This document shows positions 1-12,900 of a stretch of 64,000 bases of DNA, piece after piece. Source of the stretch: Sarcocystis neurona (Eukaryota; Apicomplexa; Conoidasida; Eucoccidiorida; Sarcocystidae); the NCBI GenBank assembly GCA_000727475.1, contig KL647305.1, forward strand, positions 612,856 to 676,855, in the 5' to 3' direction. A program made the position numbers and the translations under genes. The notes below the pieces were generated by a model. That model did no database searches. It worked only from the letters and a program-made list of their open reading frames with translations, and was not told the origin of the DNA. Each line of letters starts with the position of its first letter. Within the stretch, counting starts at the first letter, position 1.

Positions 1-1455
1 GACTACGGAATAGTGTAACATGCAAGAGAGGTGTACGCCTTCAATTGTGCGAAACCGAGACAGTAGAGGAAGTTGAAGTAGGTAGTGAATCACACAATGC
101 TTTTCTGCCTCCCGGGCGTTTGATGAGCGAGACAGCACTGGGACAGCGGGAGGCTGTGTCTGGAGTTGCAGGGATTTAAACACGTACATACGTGCAGACT
201 TGACTATTCGCTGTCTCTGTAGGAAGGATTTTCGCACCGCACCAGTTCAAGTGGGCAACTCTGGGTAATGGAAGTAGTTTTGATCATTCACTGCCTGTGA
301 GACATGCGACAGCAAGTCGAGCGTTCTCTACGTGGTGAGGCGCAAGCATCGCATTCCCACCATTATGTAAGCAGACCTCCGTTATCAGCATTGCGGGAAT
401 CTCATTGTGTAATCCGCCATCCCTACGTATGGGAATTCCGTTACTAACCCTCCACAAGCGAGGATAATCCGATGAATTTGTAGCCTGGGGTACGGGTCTT
501 CGGCATGATGACACGATTCTGTATTGAAGGTGGAAGTGCTAATTTGCACCAGAGGGCGATCTAGCATAGGGGAGTTGCAAGGATAAGTGTGCCGTGGCAA
601 TAGCAGCACATAACTGGGTGGTACATTCTGACACCGTTTACAACCAGTGCAGCGTGCTCACTGGGTAGTCGTGTACCCGGTCCTTTCGCCGCTTAGTGAT
701 CGCATTATCTTTTCGGCACTTCTGAGTGAATGTCACCTTCACGAATGCAGAATCGGGTGTCGGAATGAGTGTGCAAAAGGTGCGGAACTGGGAGTCATTA
801 CGTGGCCGGCTCTGGGCTAAGCGAGCAACGGTAAACTTCTTTCGAAGCGGGTGCCGTGCAAGCCAAAGTTGCAGGAATATATTCAACGTTTCGGCGATGC
901 TGCTGAAAGAGGAGCTGCTTACAAGTCGTCTCTGAGAGGGAGGTCAAACTTTCGCGCTGAGGCGACCACGGGCATGGCGACAAAAAGAGTATTATCGGAG
1001 AAATGGGCATCGGGACCTACAACAAAACTGATAGAGAGTAGTGGGCCTTTTCGAATTAGGATAGAGAGACAGGGAAACACACTTCCATCAGAGCGCTCCC
1101 ATCCAGTACACCTTCGTGAAAAGAATACGACGTTCAAGAACTACGCTGCCAATCTGAGCATACACGCGCACATAAAGGAGGCAGATTGTTAGAACACACG
1201 TCCGACTGAATACGGACCTTCTACACAGCTTCGATTGTGCAGCTGGTCACGCACACGTACCCCTACACGCGCGCATTGAGTATCTGCCCCCTGCATCATC
1301 TTCACCTATACATACGTACTACCCTACAAAATGCATCCTTCGTATACCGGCAGTAACTCGTAATTTATGACAATTCGAACCATGGTCTCTCCGTTATTTG
1401 TGCACGGAGAAACGTCTCCATTAGCGGGTTCCCCGCTGTGTAACCGTGAGACAAA
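1..1455. other. No gene recognised at left edge
   Basis: Both strands carry only overlapping open frames of at most about 113 codons (for example 851-1192 on plus), and none reads as a known family. There is no low-complexity coding signature and no pair of good splice sites around a conserved motif. The 3' untranslated region of the minus-strand bL12 gene, whose stop is at 1456-1458, must lie here. No polyadenylation signal could be assigned. Confidence 0.4.
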
Positions 1456-4400
1456 CTACTCGAGGGTCACCTGGGCTCCTGCCGCTTCGAGCTTCTTCTT
1501 CAACGCTTCTGCGTCAGCTGCAGGAACCCCTGTCGGTAGCAACGACAAAAACGAAAAAAGAAACTCATAATGCGCGGAAGCGTGACTGCAGTTGAACGTA
1601 CAAAATGCCCGTAGCAGAAGTAGATGGATGATTACTCAGTGAAAAGAACGGCGGATGCGGTAACGACGGACGCGACACCTAAATCTGCGTGTGGACCTGC
1701 CAGTGCAACTCGGGACCAACCTCAGTCAGCGCTGTCGTATTCGAATCTTTTCTTCAGCAGGAAAGACGACCATAGATATTTGGTCCACGGTAATACACAA
1801 ACTGTCTCACAAAGAACAGATATGCAAGATAAAGATGCGCGCATTCGAAGAGGTAGACGGTGTTAGCTGACAGGGGTTGTGTAAACCGGTATGCGGATGT
1901 ACCCTCTTCTCGCCCATTTATTTATTTCTTCTCGCCGCTCCTACCGTCCCAGCTCTGTCTGGATATGCATGTAATTCGTCGGCATACACACATTCAAGCA
2001 GAATACACACTACCGACTTATGTAGTTGTGCGCATAGGCCACCCGCACACACAATAGTAACTAGTGTGCTGCTGTTGTGTAGAACCCCGACGCGTGTCGA
2101 GTCGCCACCTCCCGGGTACCATGTAATACAAAAGTGTGCCCTTATACTCACACACACACACGCGTGCATTTTTACTCTTGGAAATATCCACGTCGTGTGA
2201 ATGATGCAATCACGGGAATCTAGCACTATGCAGTGGGACCCCGAGAAAGTAGACGTGCTTCATAATGTAGCGCGACTACATATATCAGTGGATGCCTTGT
2301 TACAACTGCCGCTTTCACACATTATGTTACCGCTGCAATGTCCGCGGCTTGCCTCACATACCTTTCTTTAGTATCTTTGGTGCTTGTTCAACCAAGTCTT
2401 TGCTCTCCTTTAATCCCAACGCCGTAATGGCGCGCACTTCTTTCACAACCGCCACCTTCTTCGACGCATCGAAACCCATCAGTTTTATGGAAAACGTTGC
2501 TTTCGCTTCTTCTTTTTTCTCGGGCTCTGCGGCAAATAAATGCGTAGTATTTGAACACGTGATGGCGCACGTAGTTATTACAGACGCGTACCGTGCTCCG
2601 CACAGGTTGCACGCAGAACTTGCTTTGCCTTTTCCTGTGTACGAAATTCTACGCAAATGTCAAAATACACATATACACCTATACGCGAACGTGTAACAAC
2701 ACTTTCTGTGTATCTGCCTATCCTCCGCATAAGGTGGACCTGTCACGTCTAAGACGCAGCCGACACCAGGAGAGTCATCGGAAAAGTTGCATGTTTATCT
2801 TCTCTGAATGTGTGTACTACTTGCGCAGAGACTTCTGTATACATATATATATATCTACGTATATATGTATACACGTAAATCCAGAAGTGCTCATGTAGGG
2901 CCACGCTAAAGTCTACAGCAAATAAGTGTCGTTATTAGCAGCGTAGAAATGCAATCGACATTTGACACAATTCCGAGAAGTTGCTACGTCGGGCAGCAAC
3001 TAACGGCGCCCCCAGCCAAATGCGTGCGTCCACGTTTACCGTATCCCTAGCACTCGTATCCGTATGCGTCCTTGCGTCATCGGAGCCGTATTGCTTGTCT
3101 GTGCCTACCTCGTGTAGCGGCAGCACACGTCTTTTTTGTACCCGACGACTTCGTAGAGAACTTACTTTTCGGCGGCTCTGCAGCGGCTGGCCCGGATGGA
3201 GGAGCACCGGGCTGCCCTGCTCCTGGAACTGCCGCAGCTGGTGGTGCTACACCGATGGTCGGGACTGCTGTGCTGCGCACACAGGAACCAAGCAGCGTAG
3301 ACCTCGTTCACACGTGAAAGATATGAACTGCACGCGAAGCACGACACCCACATCTCTGAGTATCCCCTTCCTACGCTGTAGTGTCTCCCCTTTACGGTGG
3401 AGTACTACTTATCTGATTGCGTCTGTCTATGTCAGCCGCTGGCACGCATGGGCAGCTTTTCTGCTCCTGTATCTCTGTGTAGATACACATTTACATTAGA
3501 AAATGCTACCGCTGCACTACTCTCTGCCATCTACATTCACTTCGTGTTTACGCAACACCATGGAAATACGAATGTGTTGAGAAATGTACACACGCGCGTG
3601 TGTTAATACAGAAGGTCCTCCACATACGGCTAACATACTAAACACCCGGTGGCGCGGCCGTGCGCGCGCTAGCTGCGCCAGGCGGCTTCAGAGTTGTTCC
3701 CCAGATACGCCATACTGCTTGGTACGTACACGCATGCTCAGTGTGTCAGACGGGCGGCCACGCATAGCTGCGTTGAAAGACAAACAGGCCCACTCCTCAA
3801 GGAGGGTGCACCGCCTGCCCTTTCACCAGCGTCGGACAAAGAAATCGTAGCTACCAGGGTTGTATCAACATTAACGCATACGTACATTTGAAGCTTTGAA
3901 GAAATATCAACATCCACAACGATACACACATGGGCTTACAACGCACGTTGTCCCCTAGTGTGCGTACTAGTTTTGAAGACAATCTCAGAATACAAACAGC
4001 ATGGAGGTCCATAAGTGTGATGCGTACCTGCATGCACACATGTGTAAACAAGCGTTAGCATACGCTGTAGTCGTATACGCGTATATGTGTCTGGATACTC
4101 CACTGCGTTGATAAAAGTTTTCTCACGGCATCATCCCCGGCATGGCCATCCCTGCGAACATGGCGGCAGGGTGTGGGAAGGGCGTGCGTCCTGCCGTAGC
4201 AGCAGCGTTGAAGGTGGGTCCTGACTCGCAGAAGCATCAGCGCGTAACAGCAGCAGCAGGGAACACCGGCAGCAGCAAATAGCAGCATCACGAGACAGCA
4301 CGTGCGCCCGCAATTTGAGCGTGTCGTCTTCGCCAGAGAATTTCTAGGATCTCTGCCAGTTAGAGAGCGTGACTACCCCAACCGCGCCTTCTCTCACAGA

Positions 4401-5799
4401 ACCAAGTATGTACGTTTCTTCAAGTGAACAGGATAAACGAATGTATGTGCAGACAGACGTGTTTACGTACGAATTCGTGCACCCGTATTTTGTACACCAG
4501 CATCATGCGAAAAACGTTGTCTGCCGCCCTCTGCAGGCTCACGTCTACAAGTAGGTGTTCAGCGCTTTCTTTTCAGGTAGGCTTGCGACTTTGTTCACAC
4601 TCACACACAGCGCAAAGGGTCACGCACACACACCATGTGGAGATTCCACGCACCCGTCCTCGGTGCCGCGTCTTTTCGCTGCAGAGCTGTGTACATACGT
4701 ACGTACGTCCAAGCTGTCCACACAGAGAGATTACCTGGGAAATACAAGAACATATGTAGGTAAGTTCGAGTTGTCTAGAGAGAAAGATTATCTGATAGAG
4801 ACAAGAAGACGTACGCTGTCGTTGCTTGTCTAAAAGTGAGCACGGGAGCACTATGTTGTCTGCTCTACAGGCACGTGTTGTGCGGACTCAGCATCATGCA
4901 TAGGAATAAAGGTGTATACCTCCTGTGGACAGAAATAACGATAGAGGAAGGCGTGTACAGGTATCCCCGAAAATACATGCACTTTTTTCTCAGACAACAC
5001 AACCGTCTGGTGGCGGAGAGGTTTGTACGCCCACGAGAACCGATCCGTCTCGGCAGTGAGTCTGCAGAGCTCGTCAGCCTTCTCTCGTAGACAGGCGGCT
5101 AATGCATCACACGAACCGTCACCCGACAAAACTGCCAGTACAGCAGTGTCGTCAGACCGCGCTGAGGTGGGAAAAGAGAACAACAAAAAGGGATGCACAA
5201 GTGAAAGAGGACAAGTCGAGCGGCGACGTGGCACCTTCTACGTGGAATCTGTGGAGAGGCCAGGAACACGCAGACTTAAAAACTCAGAAGTCACACTCAA
5301 GCACACTATCAGCAGATTTCTGAAGATGCTCGCGGCTGCTTGAAGCTGTGGACGTGAACACGCGTGTGTAGCGCGCGTCCGCATGTGTGGTTCTCACATA
5401 CACAGACTTGTGCCTTTCCCTATTCGCGTCTACACATCGTAGATTTACGTACGCATACAAATGCGGAAGTGTACACTTAACGATGCATACAGACTTGCAT
5501 GTGTTTGTGTGGCGGCGCGCAGTCATCCACTACATATATATATATATATATCTCCACACATAGATATATGTCTCTCAATGCCGCGAATCTCACACTGCGG
5601 AAGCTGATACGGAAAACGGGAATCCGGTGAGAACACATCTATATGGGTTTACCTCCGGACCGCTCCACAAGTTTCTCCTGACACAGGTCGCAGAGGTCTG
5701 CTGCTTCGATAAGCGTCAGGTTCATAATTTCATCGACCAGTCGCAACACCTGAGCATCACAAAGCATAGCGGCAACCGCGCCAGTCGCAGTAGCAACTA
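1456..5799 (-). CDS. rplL: Organellar ribosomal protein bL12 (L7/L12), probably mitochondrial, multi-exon
   Basis: This is the L7/L12 stalk protein, which recruits elongation factors to the large subunit of a bacterial-type ribosome. Exons on the minus strand: 5799-5653, 4190-4127, 3272-3166, 2526-2362, 1529-1456. All junctions are GT-AG and the phases agree, giving 185 residues from the first visible exon. Residues about 18-45 are the N-terminal dimerisation helices ([19 protein letters not shown]). About 50-115 form a Pro/Ala/Gly/Met hinge ([12 protein letters not shown]). About 117-185 are the C-terminal domain ([20 protein letters not shown], ending GAQVTLE). The first exon is entered through an acceptor in phase 1, so a targeting leader upstream is expected. 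If Met at 5767 were the start there would be no presequence. The N-terminal helices look closer to mitochondrial than plastid L12, so I favour the mitochondrion, but the apicoplast is possible. Introns are 0.64-1.46 kb. Confidence 0.9.
5534..5551. repeat. TA microsatellite
   Basis: An 18-bp uninterrupted TA run just 3' of the first conserved bL12 exon, inside that gene's intron. It is one of the few long TA runs in the left part of the window. Confidence 0.8.
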
Positions 5800-5984
5800 C
5801 TGCAGCCACACAAGTTCAGGGACAACAGCAACGGCCACGCTTTCATACACAAGAGACCTTTCAAGACGGGTCCCCCAGATCTATGCACACATCCGAACAG
5901 GATGTTGCCTGTAAAGTTCTTTGCGCGTCTTTTCACACTGCATGGATAGATCAGGAATATATGGCCATCTTTTTTTCGCTTCAC

Positions 5985-6033
5985 CTTCTGTTGTTTCGCC
6001 GGCGCGGGACGACCCTTCTGCTGCTGCTCTTGA
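5985..6033 (-). CDS. Candidate leader exon of bL12 (tentative)
   Basis: This 49-nt stretch reads SRAAAEGSSRAGETTE. It is bounded by AG on its 5' side and a GTGAAG donor, and its phases (0 in, 1 out) fit both the donor at 7825 upstream and the phase-1 acceptor of the bL12 exon at 5799. The composition (Ser, Ala, Arg, Thr) suits a targeting peptide. The acceptor lacks a good pyrimidine tract, so this is inference from phase and composition only. Confidence 0.2.
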
Positions 6034-6113
6034 CTTCACGTGTGCATTTACATCGATAGAGCTATTCTCCACTCGCGGCCAAGCCACGCTACACGCATGT
6101 ACGGAGAGTCTGT

Positions 6114-6158
6114 ACAAACATACGATCTCGAAGTTGAGCTTCGAGACCGTATGTTTGT
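6114..6158. repeat. Strong inverted repeat (20-bp arms, 5-nt loop)
   Basis: The arms 6114-6133 and 6139-6158 are complementary at 19 of 20 positions, with loop ttgag. The single mismatch pairs 6125 with 6147. In RNA from either strand this would fold into a stable hairpin. It lies upstream of the bL12 exons, in what would be an intron if the leader exons are real. Confidence 0.85.
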
Positions 6159-6608
6159 TGCTGCTGCTGCTCATCCGTCTTAAGCGTTATTCGCGATCTT
6201 CACAATCCGCGTGCCTCACTTGCACACACATATACGTATATATACATACATACGTATACAAACGTACGTGCACGTGGGGACATTCTTCTACAGACATGAT
6301 GGGCACCTCCGTATACACTTACACGCGAAGGGTACACGGTGTTCCACTTGCGTTCGTACGACTCCTCCATGTCTCGCGTAGTGGCGCCTTCCATCACTCC
6401 GACAAACGCTAGCTCCCATACATATCTGGAAAAGCAAAATTTTCACTGAACAGCCCACCTTGTGGTTAGGCCTTGTGTGCTCGTATCCACGTACAGTTCT
6501 CTTCAATTCGTTTTTCCTTCCTCCCTCATGTCCTGCCCTTCTAAGAAGTAGAAGTGTGTAAATTTACGAAGTAGGAAGAGGAGCTTTACCAGGATCGTAC
6601 GTTAGCAG

Positions 6609-6875
6609 TCACACGAACACTTCTTTGCATGTGTTTCCTGCTGTCCCTTCGCCTTGCCTCAGTTCTCGATCGTCAATACTTCTTTTTATCTTCAGCTTTT
6701 CCTCTTTTCTGTCGTACTGCAGCTTTACCGTGTCTCCTTTGCGTCTCCCCATAACAACGTCACCTCCTGGCACTCCTCGGTCTGCTGGATCTGCTGCTGT
6801 CCCTCGTCCACCTGCCGCGTCTGCTGCTGTAGGCGGCGAGACTTTCGTCTTCTTCACGTGACATTCAACAGTCAC
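6609..6875 (-). other. Unidentified charged open frame
   Basis: An 88-codon minus-strand frame rich in Lys, Asp, Glu, Gly and Ala (for example MGRRKGDTVKLQYDRKEEK). The opposite strand is Pro/Ser/Phe-rich and also open. It lies between the candidate bL12 leader exons, so it may be an alternative exon or chance. I recognise no family. Confidence 0.15.
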
Positions 6876-7825
6876 TTCTCTCTTCCGTATTCGAATTCAT
6901 TTTTTCCTCAGTCAGTTTCTGTGCATTCAGTGCTCCTCCTGTCCTTTTTCTATTATCTCCGCTGCTGCAGTGTGGTGCCTTTAAACAGTGAGGCACAAAA
7001 CGGTGTCACTGACCGTTGCAGCCACCTGCGTTATATTTCGTGCGTTTCCCGTCCAAGCAAGATGAAAGGAAAGTCACGAGTGCTTTCGCCGCACTGGGAG
7101 AGACATACGGATTTATTACTCTTACACCGTGCCGCGACTCATGAAAGACTTGCAGCGTCACATAAATATATACTTTGTGCGTACGACAGACTGTAACTCT
7201 TCTTCGCTCCGAGATCATACAACATCACTTACTATATGTATGTGTGAGCTCCGCTGCCTCGGTGGTCAAGGAGAAACAAATAGGGACGTCCTAATTTATG
7301 CGGCTGCAGCAACACGGGCATCCGTAACATGAAGGAGCAAAGCACCTCCATGGGTATACACTCAGTTGAAGCTGCACCTAGTGCAGCACGAGTACAATTT
7401 TGAAGACTAGGTGCTACTGCTGCAGGCAGGTAAATAGTCGTGTACACAGACAGACTTGTGTGTAAAACATTGTTTGCGTGTACACCGTGGAAAACGTGAA
7501 ATTTGGGGTGCATCCGACAGTCACCTGCTGCAGCTACATTTTCCGTAAAAATGCAGGAAGATAAATATTTTTCCTCCCCGCCACTTGCACGAACAGAAAT
7601 CCACCCCGGCTTCGCATTCATATTGATCCACCTCCTTGTTAATTTTGAACGGGAAAGAGGATGACTCGGAAGAGTATATATATATGTTTTTATATGTATA
7701 CATGTGTTTATATCTATGTGTAGGTATATACATATATATATCGTCATAGGCATTTATCACTCTACACATGTGTAACTACGTATACATATCTTAGTGTGTA
7801 TGTGTTTGTCCGGGCTGCGTCTTAC

Positions 7826-8914
7826 TCGATCCGACGGTTTGCGCTTCTTCCCGGTTGCTGCTGCTTCTGTGTCATCCTGCTGCGGCGCATCTGGCGGATC
7901 CTTCAGACGCTGGAATATATCGAACGTCGCTGCATTTTCTGTAGTAGTAAAGGTGGCTCTGCCTAGAACTGCCGGCAGGAAAACTACACGGGTTGCCTTG
8001 AGCGAATAGGAATACACGAAAGGCATTTTTGAGAAGGAAGACGGACACAAACCTATGCGAAGAGTGGAGGGTACCACGTAAGATCGCTTCCTGGTAGGCA
8101 CAGCGCACGGAGTCTCTCCTGTGCAAACACGAAGTGTGGCAACAGGAGGATTAGCACAGCCACAGCAAGCATTGCCGCGGCTGCTGGAAGCAGCAAGCAA
8201 CGTGTTTGCTTTGCTGTGCGCAGAGCGGAAACGGGAAGTGTGAAATGCTGAGGAGATGCTCTCGTCTCCCTGCGAACCTCCAGCAAGTGTGGATGATCTT
8301 CCAGCAGAGTGCCGCGTTCCTGTTTTCATGTCTTTTCCCTTTTGTAGTAGCGACAGTGGGTTACGCGCAGAAGCCAACGGATGGAAGCTGCAGCGCAGGA
8401 AATAGAAGGGAGCAACTCCTCCCATGCAAGAGGAAGGAGGCAGTTCCCAGCGGTATGTGGCACGCCGACTCGCGGGAGGAGCAGAGACTGCAGCGGCAGG
8501 ATCAGTAGCTGCAGCAGCGGTAGCAGCCAGGCCAGCAGCTGTGTGACAGGTATCACCGGGAGTACGGAGGATACCAGGAGAACGAGCTGCCCTGAAGAAG
8601 CCATTGGTACCGGAGTCTGTTAGCGAGGCGGCAGCAGCAGAGGCGGGAGCAGCCACCGCACAGGCAGCACAAGACGAAGTCCGCACACCAGCTACGGCAG
8701 GCGAGAGAGAGGCAATCGAGGAGGCACGGGCGGAGGGGAGAAGAGAAGCGGTAGAGAAAGGGGAAGAAGCAGCGAAGACAGGACTCGAGCGGGCACAGGA
8801 CGATGTACCCCACGCAGCAGCGAATAAATACGGACGACGAAGAGATGCCGCTACTGCAGCGCACTTGTAGCTGATGGTGCTGCTCCAAGAGACCCATGCG
8901 TTGCAGCGCGACAT
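7826..8914 (-). CDS. Long unassigned open frame, possible targeting-leader exon
   Basis: A 385-codon frame (7757-8914) is open on the minus strand, much longer than expected by chance in DNA of near-even base composition. A GTAAGA donor at 7825 would end an exon after residues GKKRKPSDR. The first half is Ala/Ser-rich from CAG/CTG repeats (SPVFAASSPFSTASLLPSAR). The second half is not repetitive and is still poor in acidic residues, as in transit peptides. A different minus frame (8053-8286) contains a hydrophobic, signal-like stretch, MLAVAVLILLLPHFVFA. A plus-strand frame at 8206-8508 also has a signal-like segment, so the coding frame is not certain. It may encode the leader of the downstream bL12 gene or a separate protein. 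Confidence 0.3.
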
Positions 8915-9946
8915 TGTTGAAGACAGAACTGCAACGGCCTCAGCAGATGAAGCAGGTATGATACCGACAATAGACTTGCAGCGGGAGCCAGGAAAGAGAC
9001 ACGGTGCGGGCAGCAGAGGCCTGCAGAAAGAAGATGACCCTGGGACACTTGGAACGGGCAGGGATACAGTGGAAGAGAAGACGTATTAGCACCAACAGCA
9101 CCCAGTACTACAGGACATGCCACCACATACGGAAGAAGCACATATCAACCAGTGTGCACGAACGCAAAGGTAAAAATGTGTACTAGGTAGTGAGAAGCCT
9201 GAAGGAGCTTCTGCGACTTATATGTACACATATTCGCAGGGGTGTTAAACACTCTCCACATATAGGAGAGAAATAAATTCAGCTAAACAAGAGTGGAGAC
9301 CACCTTCAGATACATTGTTTGGTCTCTGGGAAAGAGACTGCTCGAGAACCCTTGAGACATTTCCACTTGCACGGCTTTGCCCACTTAGGGGTCTGTACAG
9401 TGCTATTGATGTACGCGGAACTACCTCTGGAGATTTGCAGAGAGCATAAGTTGAAGACATGTGTCAACGTGACATATGAATACACGAGTGTGCAATCAGT
9501 TGAAATGGGGCATATATGTGAGCACATACGGATATACGCATCCATATACAGGGAAGCGGGCAGAAGGGCTAAAGGTGCATCCTCCTGTGGAAATAGGCAG
9601 ACAGGCTACACGATCACACTTCTGTGGAAATGGGCAGACGGACTACACGTGCACACTCCTCTTCCATTACCCCGCGTGACAGACAAAATATCCCTCCTTT
9701 CACGCGTGAAAACATATACGCAAAATATGCTTCCCGAAGTGGGCCCGTTCCATCAAGTCCATGATATCGATGCACACACAGACATCCCTTCCTTCAAACA
9801 TCTTGGCCCCTGCATACACGCTGCCGAAGGGAAGAAAACGAAATGTCTGTTCCCGATACGCACTAGCAGGCTGATTTAGCGAAGACGACACTCCGATTAA
9901 CGCTTTTACCTCATGTATCTTCTGTGACACCTAGTGACGCAACGAA
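8915..9946. other. No gene recognised
   Basis: Only short overlapping frames, including a 186-codon plus-strand frame (9319-9879) without recognisable motifs. A 37-bp imperfect direct duplication lies at about 9582-9655. Confidence 0.3.
9582..9655. repeat. 37-bp imperfect tandem duplication
   Basis: Two copies of a unit containing ctgtggaaatgggcagac (starting near 9585 and 9622) stand head to tail with several substitutions. Neither lies in a recognised gene. Confidence 0.6.
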
Positions 9947-12900
9947 TTATTCCGCCTTCCGCACCTGCTTCTGTGCTGCCGCAAGCACAGCATTGTTTGA
10001 CAGCGTCACCGAGCCTTCCCTTACTTGTTGCGGAAGGGCTGCTGCCGAGAACAGGTTGCACGGGTCCAGGCGCACGTCTCACCATACACACGAGCAACTA
10101 CGTACACCAAGAGAACCGATCTGCACACACATCATGGAATCTGCGCTTCATTGCTCGTGTCAGATACGCGTGTGTATGTATATGTGCATATACCTAGAGA
10201 GGTACATACGCATGCAGAAAGAATACATAGGTCTGATACCTGTGTGTCTCTGCCTACACGTATCGGGGCGGATGTATGTGCATATATACACGGACGCACA
10301 AAGAGCTATTAATCAACACGGACAGTGTGTATACGCGTGTGTGAACTGAGCCATGCATATCAGGTTCGTGCCTGCGTATGTTTGGTGTTACACGGCGCTG
10401 ATGTGCACAGAGGGGGCGGCGAGAGCCACCTCTGCGCTACACGAGTATGCACAGATGAAGGCTTTCATGTCTATTCCATACATACGTATGCGTAGGTACA
10501 AACGTGTGTAGGGATATGAATTACATGTCACCAAAGTATCTGCTCACCTACGTGTCCATACCCGTGCACTGGGGTGTAAGCGCATGTAGGTCGAGGAGAA
10601 GAGAGAGCGATAGGCAGACAGGATTTCGGTGCTGGTCTCACCTAATTCACCAGTGAAACGCTGAACACTGTGTCCTGTATAGGGGTCCAATCTAAAGGTC
10701 TACTTCTGCCGCTCTCGGGAACACAAGCGCGGACACGCGCTCACAACTGTGTTCAATACGTACTCGTATACACATCGTTGCAAGTAAACGTGGATATATT
10801 TAGAGACGTATGTGAATGTGTACGTGTAAATTCTCTACACAGCGAAGTTATACGATGGAAGTGCCCATGCACTTTCAAAACGACCGGCGCAGGCTTTTAT
10901 GTGAACGCTATTACCAAGGCATGGTGGCAAGGGAACCTGTCCAGGTGCATACCGACAATGGAGGATCTTTCCGGTACACCTGTGCGCAAACTGCAGGATG
11001 GAGACGTCACGGGGCTTACCCCGTAGAGCATTTTGACAGTGTGGTAATGCACGCATGTGGACGTGTGTCTCTTCTATCGCTTCATTTTTGCGAATTAGGA
11101 CACGGGTTTGCTCGCTCTTCGTCTCGCTCAACGACCTAGCCCGCGGCGCCCGGCATTACGAAAACCGTGTGAACCACGAAGTTGCACACGCCTTGAGTAC
11201 AGTGTGAGGCTCACACAGGCTTCCACCGACACGCTAGTTGCTCTCTTTTCTTTTAGAACAGCCTCATCCTGGGTATGCGCGCAAACTCCTCTACAGATTC
11301 ACACACGTACCCACACAAAATATAGTTTCACTTTTCCACTTCACTGTGTACACAGGCGAGCATGTGTAGACACACGACCGTGGTAATAGCCAGGTAGCGC
11401 GTGACGGCGGAGGTCAAAGTTGCAGTGAAGGAGAGGCCGCACGCATACGTCCGCAGAAGATTCATATACATATGTGAAGTGAATTGAGAACGGAGGGGCA
11501 AACGCACGCATGTATCAATGCAGTCCGACTGCGTCCTGTTTGCAATCTCGTGCATGTGGGAGAAAATTCCCCACGAAATAAATACTAACAGTAGCGGTGA
11601 GTCAGGATTCACATAAAGAACAGGGCAAGGCAGGCTCTTATACAGCGGGAATGCAGGATGGACACGCGTATTACAGACGTAAACGCGGCTGTGTGTACAC
11701 AAACGCGTGGGATGTAAAATACTAGTGGGAGAGGACAGCACCATTGTAGCAGAAGCACAGAAGTGATGTACACTGCCCACAAGCCTGTAGATACCCGCCT
11801 AACAGACTAAAAAGGCGAGATGCATACACATGGGCGCCCGTCCACATGAATGACCTTGATGCATTATGGGGAGACCTACGTGTGCAAGCAAAGAATCCAC
11901 ATTCACTGCACGGAAGGTGGACAGATCCATTTGTTACTAGGAAAAAATGTTGCTCAGAGTTGCAGCAACAAGGTAGTCAGTTTGTATAGTAGGCAGCCGA
12001 ACACGTCTCGGGCATTGTACCTTCCCTAGTAGGTTACAGCGTAAGCCACCGTTTTCCACACGTTGCGTACATTGGACAGCAGCCAGCGGTAGCAATGCAG
12101 CGTGGGCGCCACTCGGAGGCTGTTGTGTAGCAGCTGCAGGAGCAGTGTAGCGGCAAGAGTGGCTGCGGTAACTGAGCAGCGGCGACGGCAGGACCATCGC
12201 AGCGCGCGACACAGGCGGAACATCGGCAGCAGGATAGCTTAGAGCCCCCAGCTGGTCAAAACAGCAGCGCTCACCCAGTACGGTAGGAGAAGTAGTTGCA
12301 TACCTAGTATGGCCCCACGCAGCGTGGGGAAATGCACTGTGTACAAACACTACTCAGCATCATCAGCGTCAAGACAGCCACCCTAGTGGTACCCAGTGGA
12401 CCGACCGTGTGTCAGGGAGACGATGCGTGTCCTACAGCAGGGGTGTTTATCAGCCAGGCACAGCCGCCCAGCAGCGAACGATAGTCTAAAAGCAGGAGAA
12501 GCAGCTGCCGGATCCACCAGCCCTTCCTCTCATCTTGCGAGACACCAGCAGCAGCGGCAACAGCAGTGGCAAGGGCAGCAACAGTAGCAACTTGAACGGC
12601 AACAGTAACAGCCGTAGTGGTAGCTGTAGTAGTGCTGAATCACCACCTGCCCGACGAGAGGTCACCCGGTGCGCGTTTAGGACAGCACGTTCCAGTGACT
12701 GAGGAAGAATCGCTGGAAGTGTTTAGTGAAATAGATGCTCAACAAAGGAGTTTACGTGTCTCCGCGACCAACGGTGCAGCAGACGGAAGAAGGCCCGAGT
12801 GGACGAGAGGAGAGACAGACAGCGGCTCTTACAGAAGTCAGCTGGTTCCTCACCGCGGCTTAAACCACCACGAAACATCTTAGCTCTCCTTGCATGTGGA

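Noticed and set aside
10921..11036. Plus frame with HTDNGGSF, reminiscent of a retroviral-type integrase core
   Set aside because: Only a few residues match. There is no second catalytic motif, no zinc-binding or RNase H region and no terminal repeats nearby.
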